Source of the DNA: Syntrophomonadaceae bacterium
GTDB lineage: Bacteria > Bacillota > Dethiobacteria > DTU022 > PWGO01
DNA length: 46,411 nucleotides
NCBI GenBank assembly: GCA_003554525.1
Contig: PWGO01000175.1
Coordinates: forward strand, 1-46,411
Direction of reading: 5' to 3'
The notes under the pieces: generated by a model
Told to the model about the DNA's origin: nothing
Databases searched by the model: none
The model's input: only the letters and a program-made list of their open reading frames with translations
Position numbers and translations under genes: made by a program
Shown: positions 10,048 through 19,036 of the stretch, one piece after another
How the letters are laid out: every line of letters starts with the position of its first letter
Position numbering within the stretch: position 1 is the stretch's first letter

Positions 10048-10139
10048 GATCGGCTTAAAACGGAATCGCTGATCGGTTTTCTCCGGAACAGGTGATCGAT
10101 TCATAGCGGAATAAGTGATCGGTTTCCAGCGGAATACGC
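10048..10139. repeat. Four 23-bp direct repeats resembling an IS21-family end
   Basis: Four contiguous 23-bp units start at 10048, 10071, 10094 and 10117. Each begins with GATCG and has a central CGGAA (unit 4 reads GATCGGTTTCCAGCGGAA). IS21-family ends carry several such repeats as transposase binding sites, and this GATCG...CGGAA style resembles ends of that family. No istA or istB gene is present, so this would be an orphan end. Identification is by resemblance only. Confidence 0.55.
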
Positions 10140-10142
10140 ACA

Positions 10143-10440
10143 TATCAAAACCCCGAAGACTTCAAAAGTTTGTGCGATAAGTGCTACCGCTTAGATTGGT
10201 ATATTTACGCACAAAAAACTTTTTCCGGGCCCCAAGCGGTAATTAAATACCTGGGTAGCTATACTCACCAGATTGCTGTCTCTAATCAAAGAATTGTTTC
10301 GGTAAATGAGAAAACGGTTACTATCTTGCTAAAGCATGGTGCTTAGCATTATCCTAAAAAAAGATTTGACGCTATGGCCTGTCTGTAAAAAAGATAAACT
10401 GTGCGAAGCATACTTTTATCATCCCGGAGGGGTTCCTTAA
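10143..10440 (+). pseudogene. IS91-like (Y2) transposase C-terminal remnant
   Basis: The plus-strand frame from 10143 reads through DWYIYAQKTFSG, VIKYLGSYTHQIAVSNQR and VSVNEKTVTILLKHGA before a stop at 10346-10348. This matches the conserved block of IS91/ISCR-type transposases (VYAKxPFxGPxxVLxYLxRYTHRVAISNxR, known from the family). A shifted frame then gives KKDLTLWPVCKKDKLCEAYF, like the terminal cysteine-containing tail, and ends at 10438-10440. The N-terminus, the tyrosine catalytic motif and an internal part are missing and there is a frameshift, so the gene is dead. Confidence 0.65.
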
Positions 10441-10443
10441 TTC

Positions 10444-10471
10444 TTTAGATAAATTGAATAGTTTATCTAAA
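10444..10471. repeat. Perfect 10-bp inverted repeat after the transposase remnant
   Basis: TTTAGATAAA (10444-10453) and TTTATCTAAA (10462-10471) form a perfect stem with an 8-nt loop. It starts 4 bp after the transposase remnant, where IS91-type elements carry their replication-origin end, so it could be part of that end. It lacks a clear T-run on either strand. Confidence 0.6.
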
Positions 10472-10511
10472 AAGCCGCTTCAGTGGGAAGGGGGGAAATG
10501 TGTCTAATTTT

Positions 10512-10587
10512 ACAGGGACAAGGGGACAGGTCCATCGTCCCAGTTCAGGGACAACAGGGACAAGGGGACAGGTCCATCGTCCCAGTT
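10512..10587. repeat. Two 34-bp copies of a GGGACA-type palindromic repeat
   Basis: An identical 34-bp sequence occurs at 10512-10545 and 10554-10587, separated by 8 bp that repeat part of the unit. Each copy can fold through GGGAC...GTCCC with an inner GGACAGGTCC palindrome. A related motif (GACACGGGGACGGTTC on the minus strand) occurs at the uvrC stop. The type resembles REP-like repeats seen in several Clostridia. Confidence 0.8.
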
Positions 10588-10656
10588 TAAAACCCCTCGA
10601 TAGATAAATGACAGTTGGAATTAGATTACTAAAATAACAAAAGTATTTTTCAAAAA

Positions 10657-10762
10657 ATAACTACTAAGGCTCTATGTGGATAATAGTAACTTGAGATCAG
10701 CTCCAACTCACCATGTGGAGGGCTTTTTATCTTGTCTCTTGCTTCTTGTTTCTGGCTTCTTG
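10657..10762 (+). repeat. Dispersed ~105-bp repeat, copy A
   Basis: Begins near TAACTACTAAGGCTCTATG and continues through a GTAACTTG block, a CTCACCATGTGGAG hairpin followed by GGCTTTTTATCTTG, and a tail of TCTTGTCTCTTGCTTCTTG type. The same order of blocks with scattered differences is found on the minus strand at 36783-36897 (copy B). The hairpin plus T-run looks like a rho-independent terminator. No coding frame is conserved between the two copies. Confidence 0.75.
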
Positions 10763-10799
10763 AATGGGGGCTTTTTTTCTCATCTTTTACTTCTGACTT

Positions 10800-11002
10800 C
10801 CGACCTTTAATACTGTCAGCTACCCCAAACAGACTTTTCGAAGCTTACATCCTTCAGCTATTTCTTCCGGCCTGCTACCTCCTTTGCCTACGCTTAACCG
10901 CATCTGTTACCAGAATGCACCCAAGGCTAAGTACTGGTGGTTGGCTAGTCCTTGCCAGACGGGTTTCTCAACCGCTCAACACGTTGCGCTTTCACGGCGC
11001 AC
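10800..11002 (-). mobile_element. Possible group II intron 5' fragment (domain I)
   Basis: Read on the minus strand from 11002, the sequence starts with GTGCGCC, agreeing with the GUGYG 5' end of group II introns. It continues with GTGTTGAGCGGTTGAGAAAC and CTGGCAAGGACTAGCC, and has a stem capped by a GNRA-type GTAA loop (GCATTCTG-GTAA-CAGATGC). This style is typical of domain I of bacterial group II introns. No reverse-transcriptase gene or domain V is present, so at most it is a truncated copy. The left limit is uncertain. Confidence 0.4.
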
Positions 11003-11030
11003 TACCCTTGCCCCTCTTGCGACAAAAGAA

Positions 11031-11053
11031 CCGTCCCCGTGTCTTACCGGTGG
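11031..11053 (-). repeat. Single GGGACA-type repeat unit overlapping the uvrC stop
   Basis: The minus strand reads GACACGGGGACGGTTCTTTT and then GTC. It resembles the tandem units at 10512-10587 and is bounded by short GAC/GTC arms. It overlaps the last codons and the stop of uvrC (11046-11044), so the uvrC C-terminus may have been set by insertion of this element. Confidence 0.5.
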
Positions 11054-12882
11054 AGGTGCCGGTATACTCGCTCAGCCAGTTCACGGCTGAATCCCGGTAC
11101 TTTCTCGATCTCTTCGGGAAGAGCTTCCATTAAATTTTCCATACCTCCAAAGCTTTGCAGGAGCCTGCTGCGCCTCTGCTTTCCTATACCAGGTATTTTT
11201 TCCAGCACAGACGAAGAAGCGCTCCGCTCTCTTAGTTTGCGGTGGTAGGAGGCGGCAAAACGGTGGGCTTCATCTCTTATCCTCTGCAAAAGCTGAAGAG
11301 CGGCGTGGTTGTTTGGCAGCAAAAGAGGCGCCTTCTGTGAAGGCAGGTAAATTTCTTCCTTCTGTTTGGCCAACGACAAAAGGGGGATTTCTAACTCTTT
11401 CTGCTTGATAACCCCGGCAGCAGCTTCCAGCTGGGTTGGGCCTCCATCCACCAGCACCAGGTCCGGAAGAGGCAATTCCCGGTGGTCCAGCCTTCTGGCC
11501 AGCACTTCCCGGAGAGAAGCAAGATCATCTCCGCCCCCGCTTCCCCGAATACGAAACCGGCGATAGCCGTCCTTGAACGGTTCTCCCTGTTGAAACACTA
11601 CCATGGAACCAACAGTTTCCCTACCTCCCAGGTGGGATATATCGTAGCCTTCAATTCTTTCCAACGGGGTTGCCCCGGTTAGTTTTTGCAGCTCCTCCAG
11701 GCCTGCAGCACCTGCTGCATAATTATCCCGGTTTTTCCTTTCTTGCAGCTGCAGCCTGCCGTTCCTGAGGCACAAATCCACCAGCTTTTTACGCTCCCCC
11801 CGGCGGGGAACCAGCATCTCTACTTTTTGCCCCCTTATACCTCCAAGCCATTCCGACAACAGCCCATCTTCATCGGTGGACATATTTAACAATACCAGGG
11901 AAGGCGGATACACGCCCCGGCTGTAGTAATTTTTTATAAACCCGGCCATTATTTCATTTTCCGGGGTGCCAGAGGAAACCCGCAGGGCAAAGAAATCCTG
12001 GCCCCGCAGCCGCCCTTCCCTGATACGCAACATTTGCACCCCACTGTCTGCTTCTTCGCATACCAGGGCAAAAACATCTACATCTTCAGCCGCAGGGGGG
12101 TGTACCTTTTGCGGCTCGTTTAAACTTTGTAAACTGTACAGGCGATCGCGATAGACGGCAGCTTTTTCATAATCCAGGTTTTCCGCAGCTTCCCGCATGC
12201 GGTTCTCCAGGTCCACAACCAGTTCCTGCTGCTTGCCCTGCAGGAAAAGTGTTGCCTGCTCCACCAGCCTGCCGTATTCCTCCGGGGATACAGCTTCTTT
12301 TCCCCGGCAAGGAGCCAGGCAGCGGTTCATCTGGTAATTAAGGCAGGGCTTGCCCTGGGGTGTGCCGTCTAAAAACCGGCGGCATTTTCGCAGGGGAAAT
12401 ATCCTGCCCATAAAGCGCAGAGTGTGGCGCACCGGGCGTACCCGGGTAAAAGGGCCAAAATATTGCGGCTCTTTATAGCCGGGCCCTTCACCTTTATCTT
12501 TTTTTTCCGGCAAGCGCACCAGCTCCAGGCGGGGATACATTTCCCCGGTTATTTTTATATAGGGATAATCCTTGTCATCTTTCAGGTTTACATTGTAGCG
12601 GGGTTGATAATCCTTTATTAACTGGGCTTCCAGAACCAGGGCTTCTACTTCGCTGTCTGTCACCATATATTCACATTCTTCCACGCGCGACATTAACGCT
12701 CCCAGGCGGGGGGGCAAACCGGACTGAAAATAAGAGGCGACCCGCGGGCGCAGGTTCACCGCCTTTCCCACATAGAGCACCCTCCCGGCCCGGTCCTTGA
12801 ACAAATAAACCCCGGGGGCGGCTGGAAATTCAGAAACTTTGGCCTGCAGCCGGGGTTTTTTATCGCTATTTTCCAAAGACAT
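11044..12882 (-). CDS. uvrC: UvrABC excinuclease subunit C
   Basis: Makes the 3' and 5' incisions in nucleotide excision repair. Domains in order are: GIY-YIG nuclease at the N-terminus (PGVYLFKDRAGRVLYVGKA), a cysteine cluster CRRFLDG...CLNYQMNRCLAPC, a UVR motif (LENRMREAAENLDYEKAA), the RNase H-like nuclease (EGYDISHLGGRETVGSMVVF; DLVLVDGGPTQ) and a C-terminal double helix-hairpin-helix (EKIPGIGKQRRSRLLQSFGG). The chosen ATG at 12882-12880 has AAGGAGGA 11 nt upstream and gives 612 residues; the longer frame to 12975 adds 31 residues with no family similarity. It lies 113 nt after uvrA. Confidence 0.96.
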   Translation of the reverse strand: MSLENSDKKPRLQAKVSEFPAAPGVYLFKDRAGRVLYVGKAVNLRPRVASYFQSGLPPRLGALMSRVEECEYMVTDSEVEALVLEAQLIKDYQPRYNVNLKDDKDYPYIKITGEMYPRLELVRLPEKKDKGEGPGYKEPQYFGPFTRVRPVRHTLRFMGRIFPLRKCRRFLDGTPQGKPCLNYQMNRCLAPCRGKEAVSPEEYGRLVEQATLFLQGKQQELVVDLENRMREAAENLDYEKAAVYRDRLYSLQSLNEPQKVHPPAAEDVDVFALVCEEADSGVQMLRIREGRLRGQDFFALRVSSGTPENEIMAGFIKNYYSRGVYPPSLVLLNMSTDEDGLLSEWLGGIRGQKVEMLVPRRGERKKLVDLCLRNGRLQLQERKNRDNYAAGAAGLEELQKLTGATPLERIEGYDISHLGGRETVGSMVVFQQGEPFKDGYRRFRIRGSGGGDDLASLREVLARRLDHRELPLPDLVLVDGGPTQLEAAAGVIKQKELEIPLLSLAKQKEEIYLPSQKAPLLLPNNHAALQLLQRIRDEAHRFAASYHRKLRERSASSSVLEKIPGIGKQRRSRLLQSFGGMENLMEALPEEIEKVPGFSRELAERVYRHLHR

Positions 12883-12995
12883 GGGAATCCAAATCCTCCT
12901 TCCGGCATTGCCGCCACACTGGCCTCTAACTCTGCATCCGGCGCTGCCTTTCACTGTCTCAGCATGGGTTGACACCTTTTTAAAAAAGGTAATGG

Positions 12996-15836
12996 TTAGC
13001 AGAACCGTTCTCGCGGCAGCACCTGAGGCAACACCGGTCGCAGGAAACGCCCGGTGTGGGAGGCTTCGTTTAAAGCAACTTCTTCGGGAGTTCCGCGGGC
13101 TACAACGCGGCCGCCGTTCTCTCCGCCTTCCGGTCCCAGATCAATTAAATAGTCGGCTTTTTTAATAACTTCCATGTTGTGTTCAATTACCACTACTGTA
13201 TTGCCGTTATTAACCAGCCTATCCAGCACTTGCAGCAGCTTCTTGATGTCCTCCAGGTGCAACCCGGTGGTGGGCTCATCCAGTATATACATGGTTCTGC
13301 CACCAGTGCGGCGGGAAAGTTCCGCGGCCAACTTGACCCTCTGGGCTTCGCCGCCGGAAAGGGTTGTAGCCGGCTGCCCCAGGCGTATATAACCCAATCC
13401 CACGTCGTAAAGGTACTGCAGCCTGCGCTGTACCCGGGGGATATTCGAAAAAAGCTCCAGGGCTTCCTCCACGGAAAGATCCAGTACTTCGGCAATATTC
13501 AGACCCTTGAAATATACTTCCAGGGTTTCCCGGTTGTACCTCCTGCCCCGGCATACTTCGCAGGGCACGTAAACATCGGGCAAAAAGTGCATCTCTATCC
13601 TCAGAATGCCGTCCCCGCGGCAGGCCTCACACCTTCCCCCTTTGACGTTAAAACTAAAGCGTCCCGGTTTATATCCCCTCATACGGGCTTCCTGTGTCTG
13701 AGCAAACAGTTCTCGGATACCGTCAAAAACTCCCGTGTAAGTAGCGGGGTTGGACCTGGGAGTCCTCCCGATGGGGGACTGATTTATTTCTACTACCTTG
13801 TCCAGGTACTCCAGTCCGGAAATAGAATCGTGGTCTCCACCTTTGTCATGTCCCCGGTGCAGCTTGCGCGAGAGCTCCCGGGCCAGGATACCGTTAACCA
13901 GGGTGCTTTTCCCGGATCCGGAAACGCCGGTTACACAGGTAAATACGCCCAGGGGAATTTCTACGTCGATATTTTTAAGGTTGTGCTCGCGGGCGCCGTG
14001 GACTATCAGCCACCGGCCTTCTACCGGGCGCCGCTCTGCGGGTATTTCTATACTCTGCCTGCCAGAGAGGTACTGCCCGGTTACCGAGGCGGGTTCTTCC
14101 ATTATTTCCGGAAGAGAGCCAGCAGCTACAATTTCGCCACCGGAAGCTCCGGCTCCCGGGCCTATATCCACTACGTGGTCGGCCCGCCGGATGGTTTCTT
14201 CGTCGTGTTCCACCACTATAACCGTATTACCCAGGTTGCGCAGCTCTTCGAGGGTATCCAGGAGCCGGCAGTGATCCCGCTGGTGCAACCCTATGCTGGG
14301 TTCATCAAGGATGTAGATTACCCCGGTAAGACCCGAACCTATCTGAGTAGCCAGGCGGATGCGTTGGGCCTCACCCCCGGAAAGGGTGGCTGCGGACCTG
14401 TTCACAGTGAGGTACTCCAGGCCCACGTTTTCCAGGAAACTCAAGCGGGAGTTAATTTCCTTCAGTACCTGTCTTGCTATATGGCGCTCTTTTTCGCTTA
14501 ACTCCAGGTTCAGGAAGAAATCCCTTGCCCTGGATACGGACATGGATACTACTTCTGCAATGTTTTTACCCTGCAGGGTTACCGCCAGGCTGGATTCCTT
14601 TAAGCGAGCGCCCCCGCAGGAGGGACAGGGCCGTGAAGTCATGTAGCGACTCATCTCCGCCTGGGCTTCTTCGGAAGAAGACTGCTGGTAGCGATCTTCC
14701 AGGATACGGATAACCCCGGGAAAGCGGCGCCGGTACTTTTTATTTTTGCCGTACATGTTGCGGTAGGAAAAATTTACGGCTTCCGGGGAACCGTACAGCA
14801 ATATTTCCTTTTCTTCTTCAGAAAGTTCCTTAAAAGATTTCTTCAAATCAATACGGTACTGTTCGGCAGTCGCTTCCAAAAACCTGGAAAAATAGCGCAT
14901 GCCCCAGCTCCAGGCATGTATGGCCCCTTCAGCCACGGAAAGTTCGGGGTTGGGAATTACCCGGTCAGGGTCCAGCTCCAGCCGCCGGCCCAACCCGCCA
15001 CAGTCCGGGCAGGCTCCGTAAGGGCTGTTGAAGGAAAAAACCCGTGGGCTAATTTCTTCAAAGCTAAAACCGCATTCCGGGCAAGCAAATTTGTCGCTAA
15101 ATAAAAGCTCACGGTCTTCCATTACCTCCACCAGTACCAGCCCTTCAGAAAGTTTTAAAGCCGTCTCCAGGGAATCAGCCAGGCGGGTGCGGGCTTCTTC
15201 TTTTAATACCAGGCGGTCTACTACCACTTCTATAGTGTGTTTTTTGTTTTTATCCAGGGCAATATCCTCTTCCAGCTCCCTGATTTCCCCGTCAACCCTT
15301 ACCCGGACGTATCCCTTACGCCTGATATCCTCCAGAAGGCGCACGTATTCTCCCTTCCTGCCCCGTACCATGGGAGACATGACCTGCAGGCGGCTTCTTT
15401 CCGGAAGCTGGTAAAGCCGGTCCACCATCTGCTGTACCGTCTGCCGGGAAATAGGAAGTACACACTTGGGGCAATGCGGCTTTCCTACGCGGGCAAACAA
15501 AAGTCTTATATAATCGTATATCTCCGTTACCGTCCCCACCGTGGAGCGCGGGTTCCGGGTAGTTGTTTTCTGGTCTATGGATATAGACGGGGAAAGACCT
15601 TCCAGCATATCTACGTCCGGTTTATCCATTTGCCCCAAAAACTGGCGGGCGTACGCCGAAAGTGATTCGATGTAGCGCCTCTGCCCTTCTGCATATATAG
15701 TATCAAAAGCCAGGGAGGATTTACCCGAGCCGCTGACCCCGGTAAACACAATCATACGATCCCGGGGCAAATCCAGGTCTACATCTTTTAAATTGTGTTC
15801 CCGCGCTCCCCGGATTACTATTTTTTCCCGTGCCAT
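12996..15836 (-). CDS. uvrA: UvrABC excinuclease subunit A (ABC-type ATPase)
   Basis: The damage sensor of nucleotide excision repair; it dimerises and loads UvrB. The 946-residue protein has the full double-ABC layout: Walker [11 protein letters not shown] at about 33-42, two CxxC pairs of the first zinc module ([19 protein letters not shown]...CPDCGG), signature [12 protein letters not shown], then the second Walker [11 protein letters not shown], the zinc finger CEACRGDG...CEVCRGRRY and the second signature [12 protein letters not shown] with [10 protein letters not shown]. The ATG is 65 nt after uvrB. A 440-codon frame runs antisense to it but is only a shadow of the biased codon use. Confidence 0.98.
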   Translation of the reverse strand: MAREKIVIRGAREHNLKDVDLDLPRDRMIVFTGVSGSGKSSLAFDTIYAEGQRRYIESLSAYARQFLGQMDKPDVDMLEGLSPSISIDQKTTTRNPRSTVGTVTEIYDYIRLLFARVGKPHCPKCVLPISRQTVQQMVDRLYQLPERSRLQVMSPMVRGRKGEYVRLLEDIRRKGYVRVRVDGEIRELEEDIALDKNKKHTIEVVVDRLVLKEEARTRLADSLETALKLSEGLVLVEVMEDRELLFSDKFACPECGFSFEEISPRVFSFNSPYGACPDCGGLGRRLELDPDRVIPNPELSVAEGAIHAWSWGMRYFSRFLEATAEQYRIDLKKSFKELSEEEKEILLYGSPEAVNFSYRNMYGKNKKYRRRFPGVIRILEDRYQQSSSEEAQAEMSRYMTSRPCPSCGGARLKESSLAVTLQGKNIAEVVSMSVSRARDFFLNLELSEKERHIARQVLKEINSRLSFLENVGLEYLTVNRSAATLSGGEAQRIRLATQIGSGLTGVIYILDEPSIGLHQRDHCRLLDTLEELRNLGNTVIVVEHDEETIRRADHVVDIGPGAGASGGEIVAAGSLPEIMEEPASVTGQYLSGRQSIEIPAERRPVEGRWLIVHGAREHNLKNIDVEIPLGVFTCVTGVSGSGKSTLVNGILARELSRKLHRGHDKGGDHDSISGLEYLDKVVEINQSPIGRTPRSNPATYTGVFDGIRELFAQTQEARMRGYKPGRFSFNVKGGRCEACRGDGILRIEMHFLPDVYVPCEVCRGRRYNRETLEVYFKGLNIAEVLDLSVEEALELFSNIPRVQRRLQYLYDVGLGYIRLGQPATTLSGGEAQRVKLAAELSRRTGGRTMYILDEPTTGLHLEDIKKLLQVLDRLVNNGNTVVVIEHNMEVIKKADYLIDLGPEGGENGGRVVARGTPEEVALNEASHTGRFLRPVLPQVLPRERFC

Positions 15837-15901
15837 AATATTTGCTTTCTCCTTTCTTTAACACTCCCTGCTTTTTGTCCTGCTTCCTGCCAGGTTTTTG
15901 C

Positions 15902-17917
15902 TTACTTTGACTTTTCATAGTCGTAGGAATCATGCGAGGATTTGCCGGTTTCCAGCTCAAAAATCAAGTCCCGCAGCTGGGCTGCTTTTTCAAAATCCAG
16001 CTCCCGGGCCGCTTCCTTCATCTGCTTCTTGAGGTCCGCCAAAACTTCGCGCCTCTTGGCTGAGCTATAATTTTTCCACTTCTCCTGCAGGGGAGCATAG
16101 GTTTCTTCTTCCTCTTCGGCAACACGAGAAGCTTCAATAGCACCGCGCACTTCTTTGCGTATTGTCTGCGGAACAATACCGTGCTTACGGTTGTATTCTT
16201 TCTGGCGACGGCGGCGCCGGTTAGTTTCTTCAATGGCTGCACTCATGGCCGCAGTCACCTGGCGGGCGTACATTACCACCCGGCCTTCTACGTTCCTTGC
16301 GGCCCGGCCAAAAGTCTGGATAAGCGATCTTTCTGAGCGCAGGAATCCTTCCTTGTCCGCATCCATTATAGCCACCAGGGACACCTCGGGAAGATCCAGG
16401 CCTTCCCGGAGCAGGTTGATTCCTATAAGCACATCAAACTCTCCCAGCCGGAGTCCCCGGATTATACTCATACGCTCCAGGGCATCAATCTCGGAGTGCA
16501 TGTATTTAACCCTTAGCCCCATCTCCCGGTAATGGTCCGTTAAATCTTCCGCCATCCTCTTGGTCAGGGTAGTTACCAGCACCCGCTGGTCTTTATCCGC
16601 CCTCTTTCTTATCTCGCCGTAGAGATCATCCACCTGCCCTTCCACGGGGCGAACTTCTATCTCCGGGTCCACCAGGCCGGTGGGGCGGATTATCTGTTCT
16701 GCTACCCGGCCGCTGTTTTTCAGTTCAAAGGGGCCCGGGGTTGCCGAAACAAACACGGCCTGGTCTACCAGGGCTTCAAACTCGTTAAACCGCAGAGGAC
16801 GGTTATCCAGGGCGGAAGGCAGGCGAAAACCGTTTTCTACCAGGGTTCTTTTACGGGATATATCACCCGCGTACATGCCGCCTATCTGGGGAATCGCCAT
16901 GTGAGATTCATCAATAAAAAGAAGAAAATCTCCGGGAAAGTAATCCAACAAGGTGTTGGGCCTGCTACCCGGCGGCCTTCCGTCCAGGTGGCGGGAATAA
17001 TTTTCGATGCCGCTGCAGTAGCCCACTTCCAGCATCATCTCCAGGTCGTAAGAAGTGCGCTGTTCCAGGCGCTGGGCTTCCAGCAGGCGATCCTGTTCTT
17101 TTAACTCTTTTAACCTTTCTTCCAGCTCTTTCTCTATGGACTTAACTGCTTCTCCCAGCCTGTCCGGAGAAATAACAAAGTGGCTGGCCGGAAATATGGC
17201 CACGTGATCCCTTTCCGCGGTAACTTTTCCGGTAACCAGGTCTATTTCGCGGAGCCGCTCAATTTCCTCTCCAAAAAGCTCCACCCGAATAGCCGCATCC
17301 GTGTAAGAAGCGGGAAATATTTCTATTACATCACCCCTGACCCGGAAGGTATTGCGCTGAAAATCGGTGTCGTTGCGGTTGTAATGTATGGCCACCAGCT
17401 TCCTTAAAATCTCTTCCCGGCTCTTCTCCATCCCTCTTCTTAATGAAAGCACCTGCTTACGATACTGATCAGGGGAACCCAGTCCGTAAATACAGGACAC
17501 GCTGGCTACTACAATAACGTCCGTCCGCTCTAGCACGGCACTGGTGGCGGAATGGCGCAGCTTGTCAATTTCCTCGTTAATAGAGGAATCTTTCTCTATA
17601 TAGGTGTCTGTCTGCGGAATATACGCTTCCGGCTGGTAGTAGTCATAATAACTAATAAAATATTCCACCGCGTTTTCCGGGAAAAACTCTTTAAATTCGC
17701 TGCAGAGCTGGGCTGCCAGGGTCTTGTTGGGCGCCATAACCAGTGCAGGCCTCTGCACTTCCTGGATCATATTGGCCATGGTAAAAGTTTTACCCGAACC
17801 CGTAACCCCCAGCATGGTCTGATACCTTTCCCTGCTGCGGATTCCTTCCACCAGCCGGGAAATACATTCCGGCTGGTCGCCCTGCGGCTGGAAATCCGAG
17901 GCCAGCTTAAACTCCAT
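15902..17917 (-). CDS. uvrB: UvrABC excinuclease subunit B (helicase)
   Basis: A DNA helicase that verifies damage and recruits UvrC. The 671-residue protein has Walker [16 protein letters not shown] (about 38-52), the beta-hairpin region [11 protein letters not shown], the DESHM Walker [10 protein letters not shown], motif [14 protein letters not shown] and a C-terminal UVR domain [22 protein letters not shown] that pairs with UvrC. The ATG has AAGGAGAG upstream. It is the first gene of uvrB-uvrA-uvrC. A TATAAT hexamer lies 64 nt upstream (17986-17981) with no good -35, and a heptamer array begins just beyond. No LexA-type palindrome was found. Confidence 0.98.
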   Translation of the reverse strand: MEFKLASDFQPQGDQPECISRLVEGIRSRERYQTMLGVTGSGKTFTMANMIQEVQRPALVMAPNKTLAAQLCSEFKEFFPENAVEYFISYYDYYQPEAYIPQTDTYIEKDSSINEEIDKLRHSATSAVLERTDVIVVASVSCIYGLGSPDQYRKQVLSLRRGMEKSREEILRKLVAIHYNRNDTDFQRNTFRVRGDVIEIFPASYTDAAIRVELFGEEIERLREIDLVTGKVTAERDHVAIFPASHFVISPDRLGEAVKSIEKELEERLKELKEQDRLLEAQRLEQRTSYDLEMMLEVGYCSGIENYSRHLDGRPPGSRPNTLLDYFPGDFLLFIDESHMAIPQIGGMYAGDISRKRTLVENGFRLPSALDNRPLRFNEFEALVDQAVFVSATPGPFELKNSGRVAEQIIRPTGLVDPEIEVRPVEGQVDDLYGEIRKRADKDQRVLVTTLTKRMAEDLTDHYREMGLRVKYMHSEIDALERMSIIRGLRLGEFDVLIGINLLREGLDLPEVSLVAIMDADKEGFLRSERSLIQTFGRAARNVEGRVVMYARQVTAAMSAAIEETNRRRRRQKEYNRKHGIVPQTIRKEVRGAIEASRVAEEEEETYAPLQEKWKNYSSAKRREVLADLKKQMKEAARELDFEKAAQLRDLIFELETGKSSHDSYDYEKSK

Positions 17918-18010
17918 GAAGCTCTCCTTCCTTCCTGGGATAGCAAGTTCACATTCTTTCTTTTAGTTCTTTTAGTTTAGATTATACTTTTTGTTATCAA
18001 GTTACAAAGC

Positions 18011-18117
18011 ATCTCTCAATCTCTAATCTCTAATCTCTAATCTCTAATCTCTAATCTCTAATCTCTAATCTCTAATCTCTAATCTCTAATCTCTAATCTC
18101 TAATCTCTAATCTCTAA
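18011..18117. repeat. 14-copy heptamer array (AATCTCT) upstream of uvrB
   Basis: AATCTCT (AGAGATT on the uvrB strand) is repeated 14 times perfectly at 18018-18115, with one degenerate unit before and two bases after. It ends about 25 bp from the uvrB TATAAT hexamer, where a -35 and upstream activating element would lie. The neighbouring 18120-18240 is low-complexity and contains CACTTCTAACCTCTCAAAAA, almost identical to 25157-25177. Confidence 0.95.
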
Positions 18118-18284
18118 GAGTATTATAATATTATACCATACAAAAAAAAAGTGAAACCATACCTCGGCTCCCACTTCTATATCTGGCCTCTGGACTTCTA
18201 ACCTCTAATTTTCCACTTCTAACCTCTCAAAAAGATGTAGTTCACGCTGGGGGGAAGACAATGCCTGCAGCCTGGAACCAGGAA

Positions 18285-18337
18285 GAACAGGTGGAGACTT
18301 TCCTTCTATCCTCCACCCTGCCAGCCTCCAACTGTTC
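18285..18337 (-). terminator. Nested stem-loop after the Gdt1-type gene
   Basis: On the minus strand GAACAG...CTGTTC forms an outer stem enclosing GTGGAG...CTCCAC, with a 15-nt bulge on the 5' side. It begins about 30 nt after the stop of the upstream gene, so it is a candidate terminator, but the T-run after it is poor. It could instead be a structured RNA element. The rest of the uvrB-transporter gap holds only the low-complexity tract described above. Confidence 0.4.
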
Positions 18338-18366
18338 TTAAGTGTTAAGTGTCCTTTTCCGGTGTT

Positions 18367-18936
18367 CTATTCCCCGTTGGTAATGCCCAGGTAGAGCACC
18401 CCCAGCCCAACCATGAGAAAAATTGCTGTAGTTCCTATCCGGAGCAGGTGCGGAGGCACCAGCACCAGGAGCTTGCTTCCCAGGAAAGCCGCAAGAGTAT
18501 GGTTTGCCAGCATGGCCAGAATAGAACCCAGCAAGACCGCCCAAGGGGAACCAAAGCTGGCTGATAGCATTAGCACCGCCAGCTGAGTTTTATCACCCAT
18601 TTCAGCTATCAGGGTTACACCAAAAGCCTGGGCAAACCCCGAACCGGACAGCTTCTTTTGCCCTTCCCCGCCTTCTGGCTGGATGTAGTTCCAGATACCC
18701 ATCATTATAAAAAAAGCTCCCGATACTATGGTGATAACGGAAAAGGGCACAAAAGCATATATTACACTTCCCAGGGCTACAGCCAGGGAAACAAGTATAA
18801 CCAGTGCCAGCATGGCACCACCAAGCACGTGAGCCGGAGGATAGCGGGAAGACAAGCTAAGGGTTACCAGCTGGGTTTTATCACCCAGCTCCGCCATAAA
18901 AACACTACCGAAAGAAGTTAGTAATGCCGTTAACAT
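18367..18936 (-). CDS. Gdt1/TMEM165 (UPF0016) family cation transporter
   Basis: A 189-residue membrane protein with two homologous halves, each with the family motif E-x-G-D-K-T: AELGDKTQLVTLS at about 15-27 and AEMGDKTQLAVLM at about 112-124. About six hydrophobic segments are seen. Members export or exchange Mn2+ or Ca2+; in bacteria an Mn2+ efflux role is known. The ATG has GGGAG 7 nt upstream. Such genes often follow a yybP-ykoY Mn riboswitch, but the 100 bp upstream shows none. It lies 100 nt downstream of the MinJ-like gene. Confidence 0.88.
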   Translation of the reverse strand: MLTALLTSFGSVFMAELGDKTQLVTLSLSSRYPPAHVLGGAMLALVILVSLAVALGSVIYAFVPFSVITIVSGAFFIMMGIWNYIQPEGGEGQKKLSGSGFAQAFGVTLIAEMGDKTQLAVLMLSASFGSPWAVLLGSILAMLANHTLAAFLGSKLLVLVPPHLLRIGTTAIFLMVGLGVLYLGITNGE

Positions 18937-19036
18937 AGTATTCTCCCGCCATAATGATAATTATAAAACGGAACACCTTCTTCCTTATTAAAATTATTCA
19001 CCGGCAGGAGTTTTATTCAAGGAAACCATAACCTTT

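Noticed and set aside
10732-11133. 133-codon plus-strand frame in the mobile-element region
   Set aside because: It spans the dispersed repeat, the intron-like segment and the antisense of uvrC; no coherent protein.
13179-14501. 440-codon plus-strand reading frame
   Set aside because: It is antisense to the highly conserved uvrA gene and has no recognisable protein character; it arises from codon bias.
17918-18010. LexA (SOS) box before uvrB
   Set aside because: Only single GAAC-like half sites are present, without a matching inverted half at the right spacing.
18011-18117. CRISPR-like array
   Set aside because: The units are contiguous heptamers with no spacers.
18937-19036. yybP-ykoY Mn riboswitch before the Gdt1-type gene
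   Set aside because: None of its conserved blocks is present in the 100-bp gap.
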